A program made the position numbers and the translations under genes. DNA of 64,000 nt from Oryzomicrobium terrae (GTDB lineage Bacteria > Pseudomonadota > Gammaproteobacteria > Burkholderiales > Rhodocyclaceae), in NCBI RefSeq assembly GCF_008274805.1, contig NZ_CP022579.1:186001-250000 (forward strand), written 5' to 3'. The stretch's first letter is position 1. Every line of letters begins with the position of its first letter. This document shows positions 35,916-44,854 of the stretch, in pieces. The notes beneath the pieces were generated by a model. The model saw only the letters and a program-made list of their open reading frames with translations. It made no database searches and was not told the origin of the DNA.

Positions 35916-36809
35916 ATGTCCATCCGTTCCGCCCGTCCTTTCCTGGCGGCGCGCCGTCGCGCCGTCGCCGGCCTGTCCGCTGCCCTGCTGCTGTCCGCCG
36001 GTTTCGCCCTGCCGGCCCACGCCGAAACCGTGTTGCGCGTCTCCGCCATCCCCGACGAGGCGCCCACCGAGCTGCAGCGCAAGTTCGCACCCCTGGGCAA
36101 GTACCTGGAAAAAGAGCTGGGCATGAAGGTGAGCTTCGTGCCGGTGTCCGACTACGCCGCCGTGGTCGAGTCCCTGGCTACCAGGAAGCTCGACCTGGCC
36201 TGGCTGGGGGGCTTCACCTTCGTCCAGGCCAAGATCCGCACCCACGGCACCGCCATCCCCATCGTGCAGCGGGAAGAGGACGCCACCTTCACCTCCAAGT
36301 TCGTCACCGCCGATCCGGCGATCAAGTCCCTGGCCGACCTGAAGGGCAAGACCTTCGCCTTCGGCGCCCCGTCGTCCACCTCGGGCAGCCTGATGCCGCG
36401 CTACTTCCTGCTGCAGGCCGGCATCAACCCGGAGAAGGATTTCAAGACCGTGGCCTTCTCCGGCGCCCACGACGCCACCGTGGCCTTCGTTGCCGCCGGC
36501 AAGGCCGAGGCCGGGGTGCTCAACGCCTCGGTGTGGGACAAGCTGGTGGAATCCGGCAAGGTCGATCCGGCCAAGGTGCATGTGTTCGCCACCACCCCGA
36601 CCTACTACGACTACAACTGGACCGTGCGCGGCGACCTGGATCCGGCCGTGGTGAAGAAGCTCACCGCCGCCTTCCTCAAGCTCGACCCGAAGAACCCGGA
36701 ACACGCCGAGATTCTCAAGCTGCAGCGGGCCAGCAAGTTCATCCCGACCAAGGCCGAGAACTACGCCGGCATCGAGCAGGCGGGCAAGGCCGCCGGGCTG
36801 CTCAAGTAA
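35916..36809 (+). CDS. PhnD-type substrate-binding protein (putative selenate family)
   Basis: 297-residue periplasmic binding protein. A signal peptide ends near A-L-P-A-H-A-E. The mature protein begins V-L-R-V-S-A-I-P-D-E-A-P-T-E-L, continues with the phosphonate-binding-like fold and shows D-L-A-W-L-G-G-F-T-F-V-Q. From memory, this opening and the W-L-G-G-F-T motif match the subgroup named putative selenate ABC transporter binding protein rather than true PhnD. Phosphite or phosphonate remains possible. The ATPase and permease genes follow after a 356-base gap that carries a repeat. Confidence 0.85.
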   Translation: MSIRSARPFLAARRRAVAGLSAALLLSAGFALPAHAETVLRVSAIPDEAPTELQRKFAPLGKYLEKELGMKVSFVPVSDYAAVVESLATRKLDLAWLGGFTFVQAKIRTHGTAIPIVQREEDATFTSKFVTADPAIKSLADLKGKTFAFGAPSSTSGSLMPRYFLLQAGINPEKDFKTVAFSGAHDATVAFVAAGKAEAGVLNASVWDKLVESGKVDPAKVHVFATTPTYYDYNWTVRGDLDPAVVKKLTAAFLKLDPKNPEHAEILKLQRASKFIPTKAENYAGIEQAGKAAGLLK

Positions 36810-37165
36810 GCGGGCGGGGCGCCGGGGTCGCTGCTTTTGGCCCGGGCGCCCCTGCCTGGTGGGCCGCCTTGGCCGTTCCTGTCGTGACCACTGCCTGAAA
36901 ACCGAGTACTGGTGCGGACCTTCACGGGGTATGCCTGAAGACCCGCGCCAGTACTTGTTCTCCAGGCAGGCATCGTGAAACTCCGCGCCCTGCCTTGGGT
37001 TTGAGCCGGTGCCACGCAGACGGCCTAGCCTTCAGCCCCACTCCGGCCCCGCTCTGGCCCTGCATTTAGTCCTACGTTTAGCCCCGTTTTCCGCCGGGTT
37101 GCTCCCGGCATCGCCGCCCGACGCCCTCGCCACCCCGCCACCCCGCCACCCGCCGCCCCGTCACC
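36810..37165. other. 356-base gap between binding-protein and ATPase genes
   Basis: The central part (36892-36970) is an inverted pair of the dispersed repeat. The rest (36971-37165) is CCGCC-rich and shows no convincing gene. A separate promoter for the ATPase gene was not recognised. Confidence 0.5.
36892..36970 (+). repeat. dispersed palindromic repeat, inverted pair (locus B)
   Basis: Two units face each other. The plus unit starts TGCCTGAAAACCG with core AGTACTGGTGCGG. The minus unit runs TGCCTGGAGAACA with core AGTACTGGCGCGG. The arms 36893-36912 and 36948-36967 are complementary at 15 of 20 positions, giving a large hairpin. Confidence 0.75.
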
Positions 37166-37999
37166 ATGTCCTTCGCCCTCCATCGGGTTTCCGTCCATTA
37201 CCCCGCCGGCCGTGCCGCCACCGCGGCTGCCCTCGACGACGTCACCCTGACCGCTGCGCCGGGGGAGCGCATCGCCCTGATCGGCCCTTCCGGCGCCGGC
37301 AAGACCACCCTGCTGTCGGTGCTCGGCACCGTGCTGGCGCCCACCGTGGGCAGCGTCGAGCTGCTCGGCGCGGCGCCCTGGCGCCTTTCCGCCCGGGGGC
37401 TCAAGCAGCTGCGCGGGCGCATCGGCACCGCCTACCAGGCGCCGCCCATCCCGCCGCGCCAGCGGGCGGTCACCGCCGTGCTGGCCGGGCGCCTCGGCCA
37501 GTGGTCCGCACTCCAGGCCCTGGCCTCCCTCATCTATCCCCGGGACATCCCCGGCGCCCGGGCGGCCCTGGCCCGGCTCAATCTGGACGAGCGCCTGTTC
37601 GACCGCTGCGACCGCCTCTCCGGCGGCCAACTGCAACGGGTCGGTATCGCCCGCCTGCTCTATCAGGAGGCCGGGTTGATGCTCGCCGACGAGCCGGTCT
37701 CGGCCCTCGATCCGGCCCTGGCACGCACTACCCTGGAGGTGCTCAACGCCGACGCCCAGGCCCGCGGGGCCACCCTGGTGGTCAGCCTGCATGCGGTGGA
37801 CCTGGCCCTGGAATGCTTCCCCCGGGTGGTGGGGGTGCGCGCCGGGCGCATCGCCTTCGACCTGCCGGCCGCCGACGTCAGCGATGACCTGCTGCACGCC
37901 CTCTATGCCCAGGAGGGCGGCGGCCTGCCGCGCTTTGCCGACGAGGCCGACCAGGTCGCACTCCGGCCAGCGGCGCCCGTCGTCATCGGGTGCTGCTGA
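37166..37999 (+). CDS. PhnC-type ABC transporter ATP-binding protein
   Basis: 277-residue cytoplasmic ATPase of the phosphonate-importer class. Walker A is GPSGAGKTT (about residues 40-48), the signature is L-S-G-G-Q-L-Q-R-V and Walker B is G-L-M-L-A-D-E-P. The switch histidine is in S-L-H-A-V-D-L. It energises the double permease encoded next, whose start overlaps or closely follows this gene. No strong ribosome site precedes ATG 37166. Confidence 0.9.
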   Translation: MSFALHRVSVHYPAGRAATAAALDDVTLTAAPGERIALIGPSGAGKTTLLSVLGTVLAPTVGSVELLGAAPWRLSARGLKQLRGRIGTAYQAPPIPPRQRAVTAVLAGRLGQWSALQALASLIYPRDIPGARAALARLNLDERLFDRCDRLSGGQLQRVGIARLLYQEAGLMLADEPVSALDPALARTTLEVLNADAQARGATLVVSLHAVDLALECFPRVVGVRAGRIAFDLPAADVSDDLLHALYAQEGGGLPRFADEADQVALRPAAPVVIGCC

Positions 38000-38001
38000 T
38001 C

Positions 38002-39717
38002 ATGGCCGGCGCGCGCGCAGCGGCATCCCTGCACCACGGCGTCCGGCCGGACCGGGACCCGGCCGCCCGAAGGCGAGCCACCGCCACCCTGGTGGCCGTG
38101 GTGGCGCTCTGGCCCCTGCTGCACCTGGCCGGCTTCACCCCGGCCGGGCTGGCCACCCTGTTCGATCCGGCCAACGTCGCCACCCTGGGCCGTTTCCTCG
38201 CCGCCTTCCTGCCGCCGGAGATCGGCGCCGAGTTCCTCGCCCTGCTCGCCAAGGCGGCGGTGGAGACCGTGGCCATGGCCAGCGCCGGCATCGCCCTGGC
38301 CTTCGTCCTGGCCGTGCCCCTGGCCCTGGGCGTGACCCGGGTGCTGGCGGTGGCCGAGCTAGGTGGTCGGGCCGGTGGCCAGGGCGCCGCCCCGAGGCAG
38401 CGCCAGTGGGCCGCCAGGGCCCGCCGCGCCTCGCTGCGCGGCGTGATGATGGTGCTGCGTGGCGTGCCCGAGCTGGTCTGGGCGCTCCTTTTCGTGCGCG
38501 TCTTCGGCCTGGGGCCGGCCGCCGCGGTGCTGGCCCTGGGGCTCACCTACGGCGGCATGCTGGCCAAGGTCTATGCGGAAATTCTCGAATCCGGCGACCC
38601 GCGCCCGGCCCGGGCCCTGCTTGCCGCCGGCAGCGGCCGGCTGGCCGCCCTGGCCTACGGCCTGCTGCCGGTGAATGCCCGGGAGCTGACCTCGTACACG
38701 GTCTACCGCTGGGAATGCGCGGTGCGCGCCTCGGTTGTGATGGGCTTCGTCGGCGCCGGCGGCCTGGGCCAGCTGATGGACCAGGCGATGAAGATGCTCA
38801 ACGGCGGCGAGGCAGCCTCGATCCTCGCCGCCTTCCTCGCCCTGGTGCTGCTCGCCGACGGGGTGTCGGCCCTGCTGCGCCGCCGCCTGGAAGCCGCGGG
38901 GGAGCGGACCGACAACGCCCGCGCCGGCCGCCCCGGCGCAGCGCCCCGCGCCGCCGGCGTGGGGCCGGTGGGGGCCTTGCTGGCACTCCTCCTGATTGGC
39001 CTGGTGGCAGGCAGCTTTGCCTATCTCGACCTGGGGCTGGCGGGCCTGTTCACCGCCGACGCGGCGGCCGGCGTGGTCGATTTCCTCGCCCAGTTCCTGC
39101 GCCCCGAGGTGTCCCCGGAATGGTTGGCCAAGGTGGGCTGGGGCGCCCTGGAGACTCTCGCCATCTCCGCCTGCGGCAGCCTGCTGGCGGCCCTGGCCGG
39201 GGCCGTGCTGGCCCTGCCGGCGGCGGGCCGCTTCGGCGCCACCGCCAAGGCCCTGGCCCGCTTCTGCCTGAACGTACTGCGCGCCGTGCCGGAACTGGTG
39301 TGGGCCACCCTCACCGCCCTGGCCGCCGGCCTCGGCCCCCTGGCCGGCGCCCTGGCTCTGGCCGTGCACACCGCCGGGGTGCTCGGCCGCCTCTACGGCG
39401 AGGCCCTGGAAAACGCCCCGGCGGCGCCGGCCCAGGCCCTGCGCCTGGCCGGTGCCGGGCCATTGGCGGCGTTCTGCTATGGCACCCTGCCCCAGGTAGC
39501 GCCCCAGTGGCTGGCCTACGGGCTGTACCGCTGGGAGATCAACATCCGCATGGCGGCGGTGCTCGGTTTCGTCGGCGCCGGGGGGCTGGGCCAGGCCCTG
39601 TATTTTTCCCTCTCCCTGTTCCACTACGCCGAGGCGGCTACCCTGATCGCCGCCATGCTCGCTCTGTCCGTGGCGGTGGACGCCGCCAGCGGGGCGCTGC
39701 GCCGGCGTCTGGGGTAG
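38002..39717 (+). CDS. fused double PhnE-type ABC permease
   Basis: 571-residue inner-membrane protein in which two permease modules are fused head to tail. Each has about five to six membrane segments and its own coupling region. Module 1 contains G-L-T-Y-G-G-M-L-A-K-V-Y-A-E and module 2 contains A-V-H-T-A-G-V-L-G-R-L-Y-G-E. Both continue to Y-R-W-E and G-F-V-G-A-G-G-L-G. A fused pair would replace the usual homodimer. ATG 38002 lies two bases after the ATPase stop. A GTG at 37990 would overlap that gene and is also possible. Confidence 0.88.
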   Translation: MAGARAAASLHHGVRPDRDPAARRRATATLVAVVALWPLLHLAGFTPAGLATLFDPANVATLGRFLAAFLPPEIGAEFLALLAKAAVETVAMASAGIALAFVLAVPLALGVTRVLAVAELGGRAGGQGAAPRQRQWAARARRASLRGVMMVLRGVPELVWALLFVRVFGLGPAAAVLALGLTYGGMLAKVYAEILESGDPRPARALLAAGSGRLAALAYGLLPVNARELTSYTVYRWECAVRASVVMGFVGAGGLGQLMDQAMKMLNGGEAASILAAFLALVLLADGVSALLRRRLEAAGERTDNARAGRPGAAPRAAGVGPVGALLALLLIGLVAGSFAYLDLGLAGLFTADAAAGVVDFLAQFLRPEVSPEWLAKVGWGALETLAISACGSLLAALAGAVLALPAAGRFGATAKALARFCLNVLRAVPELVWATLTALAAGLGPLAGALALAVHTAGVLGRLYGEALENAPAAPAQALRLAGAGPLAAFCYGTLPQVAPQWLAYGLYRWEINIRMAAVLGFVGAGGLGQALYFSLSLFHYAEAATLIAAMLALSVAVDAASGALRRRLG

Positions 39718-39777
39718 GCGCCGCGCTCTCCGGCTGGAGGCCGGAGGCGGCGGTGCGGTGGCGCGGTGGCGCGGGCT

Positions 39778-41595
39778 TTAGCGCGCCTGCCAGGCCGGCG
39801 GGCGGTAGCCTTCCTCGCCCATGGCCGCGGCCAGTTCGTAGCGGTTGCGTCCTTCGGACTTGGCCACGTACATGGCCAGGTCGGCCTGTTCCAGCAGGCC
39901 TTCCACCTGGTCTGCATCCCCAGGCATGAACGCCACGCCGACGCTGGCGGTGAGTTGCACCGTGCCGCCGGGAACCGGGCTGCCCACGGGAATCGGCAGG
40001 GCGACCTGGTCGATCAGCTTGTCGGCCAGCTGGGCGCCGTCGCTGTGGCTGAACATGCCGGGCAGGCCGATGATGAATTCATCGTTGCCGGGCCGGGCGA
40101 TGAAGTCGGTGGTGCGGATGCAGGCCTTGAGGCGGCGCGCCACTTCCCGCAGCACCAGGTCGCCGGTCTTGTGGCCGTAGCGGTCGTTGAGCTGCTTGAA
40201 GCCGTCCAGGTCGAGGACCATCAGCGTCAGCTCCTCGTTGCGCCGCTGCCCGGCATGGCTGAAGCGGGCGAGGCGCCGTTCCAGGCCGTGACGGTTGAGC
40301 AGGCCGGTGAGGGGGTCGTGCAGGGCCAGATCCAGAGCGGCGTGGCGTTCGCGGCGCAGCAGGTAGATGCGGTAGGCGAGTGCGATCGAGAACAGCAGCA
40401 TCTCCAGGGAAGTGGCGAGCTGGAAGCTGTGGTTGAGCAGGGTGCTGGGGGTCATGTAGCCCAGGTTGCGCATCACGAGCAGGAAACTGCCGGCCATGGG
40501 GGTTAGCTGGGCAAGGAGAAAGATGCGGGCCGGCCGGTGGCCGCGCGCCACGCAGAAGATGCTGGCGAGGAGGGTGAGCACGATGGTGATCGCCGCCAGG
40601 TACATGGTCAGCTGGTTGCCGAGGCCGTAGAAGCCGATCAGGCTGAACAGGATCAGGGCGATGGCGGCGGCGATGATCGCCAGCAGCGGCCGGACGATCC
40701 ACGGCACGGTCTGGCGCAGGTTGAGGAAGGCCTGTTGCCACAACACCAGGGACGTGACGTAGATGCAGGGGATCAGGTTGTGCTGCTGGTCCGCCAGCCA
40801 GGGGAAATTCGGCCACAGGTATTGCAGGGTGTGGCCGTTCAGCTCGGCGACGATGAGCAGGGCGAAGAACGAGCAGGCCACGTAGTAGTAGAAGGTGCGG
40901 TCGCGCAGCAGGGTGCCGACGAAGGCGTTGTAGAACAGCATCGCCAGCATCAGGCCGTAGTACAGACCGAACAGCAGGGCTTCTTCCCGGGCGTAGAGCT
41001 GGAAAGCCTCCTCTTCCCAGACCACCAGGGGCACCGACAGGCTGTCGCCGGTGGCGACGCGCAGGTACAGGGTGTGGGTGCCGTGGCCCGGCGGCAGGGT
41101 CAGGGGAAAGAGGAAATTGCGGTAGGGCAGGGGCCAGCTGGCAAAGGGCATGTGGTCGCCGGCACGCTGCTCGGACATGCTGCCGTCGGAGCGGGGCGTG
41201 TACAGGCGCACATCGTCCAGGTAGGGGTAGGGCAGTTCGAGCAGCCAGGAGCGGGGCAGGCTGTCCTGGGTCAGGGTGAAGCGCAGCCAATAGACGTCGC
41301 TGCTGTAGCCGAACGAGGCACTGCTGGTCAGGGGGGTGAAACGCTCCGACTGGGCCCGGGCCTCCTGGGCACTGAGCCGGCCGGTCGGGTCCACCAGCAC
41401 GCTCACGTGGCCGATCAGGGATTGCCCGTGGGGCGCATATTCGAGGGCCAGGTCGGCCCGGGCCGCGGTGGCGGCGAACAGGCAGCAGAGGGCCAGCAGC
41501 AGGGTGACGAAGATGCCGCGGCGGGAGTCCGTTGTCCCCAACGTTCCGGCCAGGCGGAGTAACGGCCCGGTGGCCGGGCGGGCAGCCCCGCTCAC
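39778..41595 (-). CDS. 7TM-DISM receptor diguanylate cyclase (GNDEF variant)
   Basis: 605-residue membrane protein. A signal-like segment (about 29-48) leads to a periplasmic 7TMR-DISM extracellular domain (about 50-190), seven membrane segments (about 200-410) and a GGDEF domain (about 430-590). The active-site loop is G-N-D-E-F at residues 503-507 instead of GGDEF. The inhibitory RxxD site (R-T-T-D, 494-497) is kept at the correct distance. The GTG start at 41595 overlaps the amidohydrolase stop (GTGA), so translation is coupled. Cyclic di-GMP synthesis is expected, but the Gly-to-Asn change may weaken it. Confidence 0.88.
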   Translation of the reverse strand: MSGAARPATGPLLRLAGTLGTTDSRRGIFVTLLLALCCLFAATAARADLALEYAPHGQSLIGHVSVLVDPTGRLSAQEARAQSERFTPLTSSASFGYSSDVYWLRFTLTQDSLPRSWLLELPYPYLDDVRLYTPRSDGSMSEQRAGDHMPFASWPLPYRNFLFPLTLPPGHGTHTLYLRVATGDSLSVPLVVWEEEAFQLYAREEALLFGLYYGLMLAMLFYNAFVGTLLRDRTFYYYVACSFFALLIVAELNGHTLQYLWPNFPWLADQQHNLIPCIYVTSLVLWQQAFLNLRQTVPWIVRPLLAIIAAAIALILFSLIGFYGLGNQLTMYLAAITIVLTLLASIFCVARGHRPARIFLLAQLTPMAGSFLLVMRNLGYMTPSTLLNHSFQLATSLEMLLFSIALAYRIYLLRRERHAALDLALHDPLTGLLNRHGLERRLARFSHAGQRRNEELTLMVLDLDGFKQLNDRYGHKTGDLVLREVARRLKACIRTTDFIARPGNDEFIIGLPGMFSHSDGAQLADKLIDQVALPIPVGSPVPGGTVQLTASVGVAFMPGDADQVEGLLEQADLAMYVAKSEGRNRYELAAAMGEEGYRPPAWQAR

Positions 41596-42773
41596 CGCGC
41601 CAAAGCCTGTTCCGCCAGGCGCACCCAGTAGGTCACGCCCAGGGCCAGGATGTCGTCGTTGAAGTCGTAGTGGGGGCTGTGCAGGGTGCACGCCCCGGCG
41701 CCGGTGCCGTGGGGGTCGCCGGCACTGCCGTTGCCCAGCCAGACATAGCAACCGGGCTTGACCGCCAGCATGTAGGCGAAGTCCTCGGCGCCCATCGAGG
41801 GCAGCGAATCGGTGATGACGTTGCCCGCGCCGAGCAGCCCGGCGGCCACGTCGCGGCACAGGGCGGCCTCGGCGGCGCTGTTGACCGTGGGCGGGTAGCG
41901 GTGGTCGTACCAGGTCTGGATCTGGGCGCCGTGGGCGGCGGCGATGCCCTTGCACAGGCGGTTGATGGCCGTCTCGATCTGTTCCTGCACCGCCGGCTTG
42001 AAGCTGCGGATGGTGCCGCGCAGGACCACTTCTTCAGGGATCACGTTCCAGGCCTCGCCGGCGTGAATCTGGGTCACCGACACCACCCCGGCGTCGCAGG
42101 GGTGCAGGGTGCGCGACACCACGGTCTGCAGGGCTTGCACCAATTCGGCGGCGACGACGATCGAATCGACCCCCAGGTTGGGCATGGCGGCGTGGCAGCC
42201 GTGGCCGCGCACCTTGATCTCGAAGGCGCAGGTGCCGGCCATTACCGGGCCGGGCATCACCGCCATCTGCCCGGCAGGAATGCCGGGCCAGTTGTGCAGG
42301 CCGAACACCGCCTCCATGGGGAACTGTTCGAACAGTCCGTCCTCCACCATCACCTTGGCGCCGCCCTCGGATTCCTCGGCGGGCTGGAAGATGCAATACA
42401 CGGTGCCGTCGAAGTTGCGGTGCTCGGCCAGCCAGCGGGCGGCGCCGAGCAGCATGGCGGTGTGGCCGTCGTGGCCGCAGGCGTGCATCTTGCCCGGGTA
42501 CTGGGAGCGGTGGCCGAATTCGTTGAGCTCCTGCAAGGGCAGGGCGTCCATGTCGGCGCGCAGGCCGATGGCCCGGTCCGAAGTGCCGGCGCGGATGGCC
42601 GCCACCACGCCGGTCTTGGCCAGGCCACGGTGCACTTCCAGGCCGTAGCGGGTCAGTTCGGCGGCGACCCGGTCGCTGGTGCGCTGCTCGGCGAAGGCCA
42701 GTTCGGGGTGGGCGTGGATGTCGCGGCGGAAGGCGGCGAGTTCGGCCAGGAAGGGGAGATCCAGGGGACGCAT
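41592..42773 (-). CDS. M20-family amidohydrolase (hippurate-hydrolase-like)
   Basis: 393-residue metallohydrolase of the M20D group, which cleaves N-acyl amino acids. Visible motifs are H-P-E-L-A-F (with R-R-D-I-H-x-H before it), H-A-C-G-H-D-G-H-T-A-M and F-Q-P-A-E-E-S-E-G-G, which bind the metals. Near the C-terminus G-A-E-D-F-A-Y-M is typical of amidohydrolase/HipO proteins. The start M-R-P-L-D-L-P-F was chosen because sequence upstream is not conserved-looking. It is divergent from rapZ and coupled to the diguanylate cyclase gene downstream. Confidence 0.92.
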   Translation of the reverse strand: MRPLDLPFLAELAAFRRDIHAHPELAFAEQRTSDRVAAELTRYGLEVHRGLAKTGVVAAIRAGTSDRAIGLRADMDALPLQELNEFGHRSQYPGKMHACGHDGHTAMLLGAARWLAEHRNFDGTVYCIFQPAEESEGGAKVMVEDGLFEQFPMEAVFGLHNWPGIPAGQMAVMPGPVMAGTCAFEIKVRGHGCHAAMPNLGVDSIVVAAELVQALQTVVSRTLHPCDAGVVSVTQIHAGEAWNVIPEEVVLRGTIRSFKPAVQEQIETAINRLCKGIAAAHGAQIQTWYDHRYPPTVNSAAEAALCRDVAAGLLGAGNVITDSLPSMGAEDFAYMLAVKPGCYVWLGNGSAGDPHGTGAGACTLHSPHYDFNDDILALGVTYWVRLAEQALAR

Positions 42774-42888
42774 GGGGATACCTCGTGATGCAGTGGGATG
42801 CGACGGACGATGACATCCGGGCAAGCCGGTCAACGTCCCATTATGCCGTGTCTTTCGATAGCCCGGCGCATCCGGTAAAGTGGCCGCC

Positions 42889-43815
42889 ATGCATCTCGTC
42901 CTGATCAGCGGCCTGTCCGGCTCGGGCAAGTCCATCGCCTTGAACGTCCTCGAAGACGCCGGTTACTTCTGCGTCGACAATCTGCCCACCTCGTTGCTCC
43001 CCGCCCTGGTCGACCAGCTCGAGGAAAGCGGCTATCAACGGGTGGCCGCCGCCGTGGATGTGCGGGCCGGCGCCGGCCTGGCCGCCCTGCCGGGCATCCT
43101 GGCGGCGCTGCGGCCGCGCCTGGACCTGCGCTTCCTGTTCCTCAACGCCAAGGATGAGACCCTGGTCAAGCGCTTCTCCGAGACGCGCCGCCGCCACCCC
43201 CTGGCCCGGGACGGCCGGGCATTGCTCGAAGCCATCCGCGAGGAGCGGGAGCGCCTCGCCGACATCGGCGACCTGGGTCACCACATCGACACCTCGGAAC
43301 TGAAGCCGGCGGTGCTGCGCGAGTGGGTCCGCCAGTTTGTCGCCACCGATCCGGACGCCGGCCTGACCCTGCTCTTCCAGTCCTTCGGCTTCAAGCACGG
43401 CGTGCCCCAGGACGCCGACCTGGTGTTCGACGTGCGCTGCCTGCCCAATCCCTACTACGACCCGGCGCTGCGTCCCCTCACCGGCCAGGACCAGCCGGTC
43501 ATCGACTTTCTCGCCGCGGTGCCCGACGTGGCCGCCATGGCCGAGGACATCCGCGCCTTCGTCACCCGCTGGCTGCCTGCCTACATCCGGGACAACCGGG
43601 CCTACCTGACGGTGGCCATCGGCTGCACCGGCGGGCAGCACCGTTCGGTCTATCTCACCGAGTGGCTGGCCGCCCGCTTTCGTGCGGCCGGGGCGGCTGC
43701 TGCACCCGGCGCTGCCACGGCGGATCCGGCCAACCCGGCCACGCCGGCCCTGCCCCGGGTGTTGGTGCGCCACCGCGAGCTGAGCGGCAACCCGGCGCCG
43801 GGCAGCGCCCGCTGA
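42889..43815 (+). CDS. rapZ: RNase adapter protein RapZ
   Basis: 308-residue P-loop protein. Walker A is GLSGSGKS at residues 8-15. The C-terminal domain includes [15 protein letters not shown], the conserved RapZ signature. In enterobacteria RapZ guides RNase E to the GlmZ small RNA and senses glucosamine-6-phosphate. The role in betaproteobacteria is less clear. The last 35 residues (Ala/Pro-rich) extend the usual length of about 285. hprK and pts genes are not adjacent. ATG 42889 is preferred over an ATG nine bases upstream. Confidence 0.92.
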   Translation: MHLVLISGLSGSGKSIALNVLEDAGYFCVDNLPTSLLPALVDQLEESGYQRVAAAVDVRAGAGLAALPGILAALRPRLDLRFLFLNAKDETLVKRFSETRRRHPLARDGRALLEAIREERERLADIGDLGHHIDTSELKPAVLREWVRQFVATDPDAGLTLLFQSFGFKHGVPQDADLVFDVRCLPNPYYDPALRPLTGQDQPVIDFLAAVPDVAAMAEDIRAFVTRWLPAYIRDNRAYLTVAIGCTGGQHRSVYLTEWLAARFRAAGAAAAPGAATADPANPATPALPRVLVRHRELSGNPAPGSAR

Positions 43816-43827
43816 ACGGGTGCCGAC

Positions 43828-44238
43828 GTGGCGCGGTCTGTTTTGCTTGCCTCGGCGGCAGCCTACCCCTGGCTCCGGTTGGTGCGCCCGGGCGACTGGC
43901 TGGTGCTGCTGCTGGCGACGGTACTGACCGCCGCCAGCTTTCCCCTGCTCTGGCAAAAGGGCGCGGCGGAGCGGGCGGTGGTGCGCCAGGACGGCCAGGT
44001 GGTGGCCGAGCTGGCCCTGACCGCACCGCGTACCCTGGCGGTGAGCGGTCCCCTCGGCACCACCGTGATCGCCGTGGAGCGGGGCCGTGCCCGGGTCGCC
44101 TCCGACCCGGGGCCGCGCCAGTTGTGCGTACGCCAGGGCTGGCTGGCACGCCCCGGTGAAATGGCCCTGTGCGCACCCAACCGGGTTAGCCTGACCATCG
44201 CCGGCGGCCGTGGCGCCTACGATACCCTGGCCTACTGA
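43828..44238 (+). CDS. NusG domain II-containing membrane-anchored protein
   Basis: 136-residue protein with one N-terminal membrane segment (about 23-43, W-L-V-L-L-L-A-T-V) and a beta-rich domain of the NusG-II family (about 50-130). The latter includes R-A-R-V-A-S-D-P-G-P-R-Q-L-C-V and the final I-A-G-G-R-G-A-Y-D. The domain faces the periplasm. Such genes regularly precede a Gx transporter gene, as here, but their molecular role is not established. It follows rapZ by 12 bases. Confidence 0.85.
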   Translation: MARSVLLASAAAYPWLRLVRPGDWLVLLLATVLTAASFPLLWQKGAAERAVVRQDGQVVAELALTAPRTLAVSGPLGTTVIAVERGRARVASDPGPRQLCVRQGWLARPGEMALCAPNRVSLTIAGGRGAYDTLAY

Positions 44239-44251
44239 AGCCCGCCCCGCG

Positions 44252-44854
44252 ATGACCCCTCCGGCCCCCTCCTCCACTCCTGGCGCCGCGGCCCTGGCCG
44301 ACACCGTGGCCATTCCCCTCACCGCCGAGGACTATCGCATCGCCCGGCTGGCGGCGGCGGCCATCGGTCTGGCCCTGGTGGATGCGGTCATTCCCTCGCC
44401 CCTGCCCGGGGTCAAGCCCGGTCTGGCCAACATCGTCACCCTGGTGGTGCTGCTGCGCTACGGCTGGGGCGCGGCCGCCTGGGTGAGCGGGCTGCGGGTG
44501 GTGGCCGGCAGCCTGCTGCTTGGCCAGTTCCTCGCCCCGGGGTTCTTTCTCGCCGCCGCCGGCGCCCTGGCCAGCCTGCTCGCCCTGTGGCCGGCGGCGC
44601 ACCTGCCGCGGCGCTGGTTCGGCCCGGTGACGGCCTCGGTGCTGGCCGCCCTGGCCCACATCGGCGGCCAGCTGCTGCTTGCCCGGCTGTGGCTGATTCC
44701 CCATGAAGGGCTGTGGGTGCTGCTGCCGGTGTTTGCGGCGGCGGCCCTGTTCTTCGGTACGATCAACGGCCTGATCGCCGCCCGATTGCTGGCCGAGGCC
44801 GACGCCAGCCCCGCGACGCCTCCCGCCGCCCCGCCTTCTCCGGAAAAATCATGA
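44252..44854 (+). CDS. Gx transporter family protein (heptaprenyl diphosphate synthase component I family)
   Basis: 200-residue inner-membrane protein with about six membrane segments. It contains the family motifs V-D-A-V-I-P-S-P-L-P-G-V-K-P-G-L-A-N-I-V and L-R-V-V-A-G-S-L-L. The fold is related to ECF-type S components. The annotation as heptaprenyl diphosphate synthase subunit is historical and doubtful. It overlaps ubiX by ATGA. Together with the NusG-II protein it forms a pair often linked to flavin or quinone electron-transfer loci, so a prenyl or flavin-precursor substrate is inference. Confidence 0.85.
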   Translation: MTPPAPSSTPGAAALADTVAIPLTAEDYRIARLAAAAIGLALVDAVIPSPLPGVKPGLANIVTLVVLLRYGWGAAAWVSGLRVVAGSLLLGQFLAPGFFLAAAGALASLLALWPAAHLPRRWFGPVTASVLAALAHIGGQLLLARLWLIPHEGLWVLLPVFAAAALFFGTINGLIAARLLAEADASPATPPAAPPSPEKS

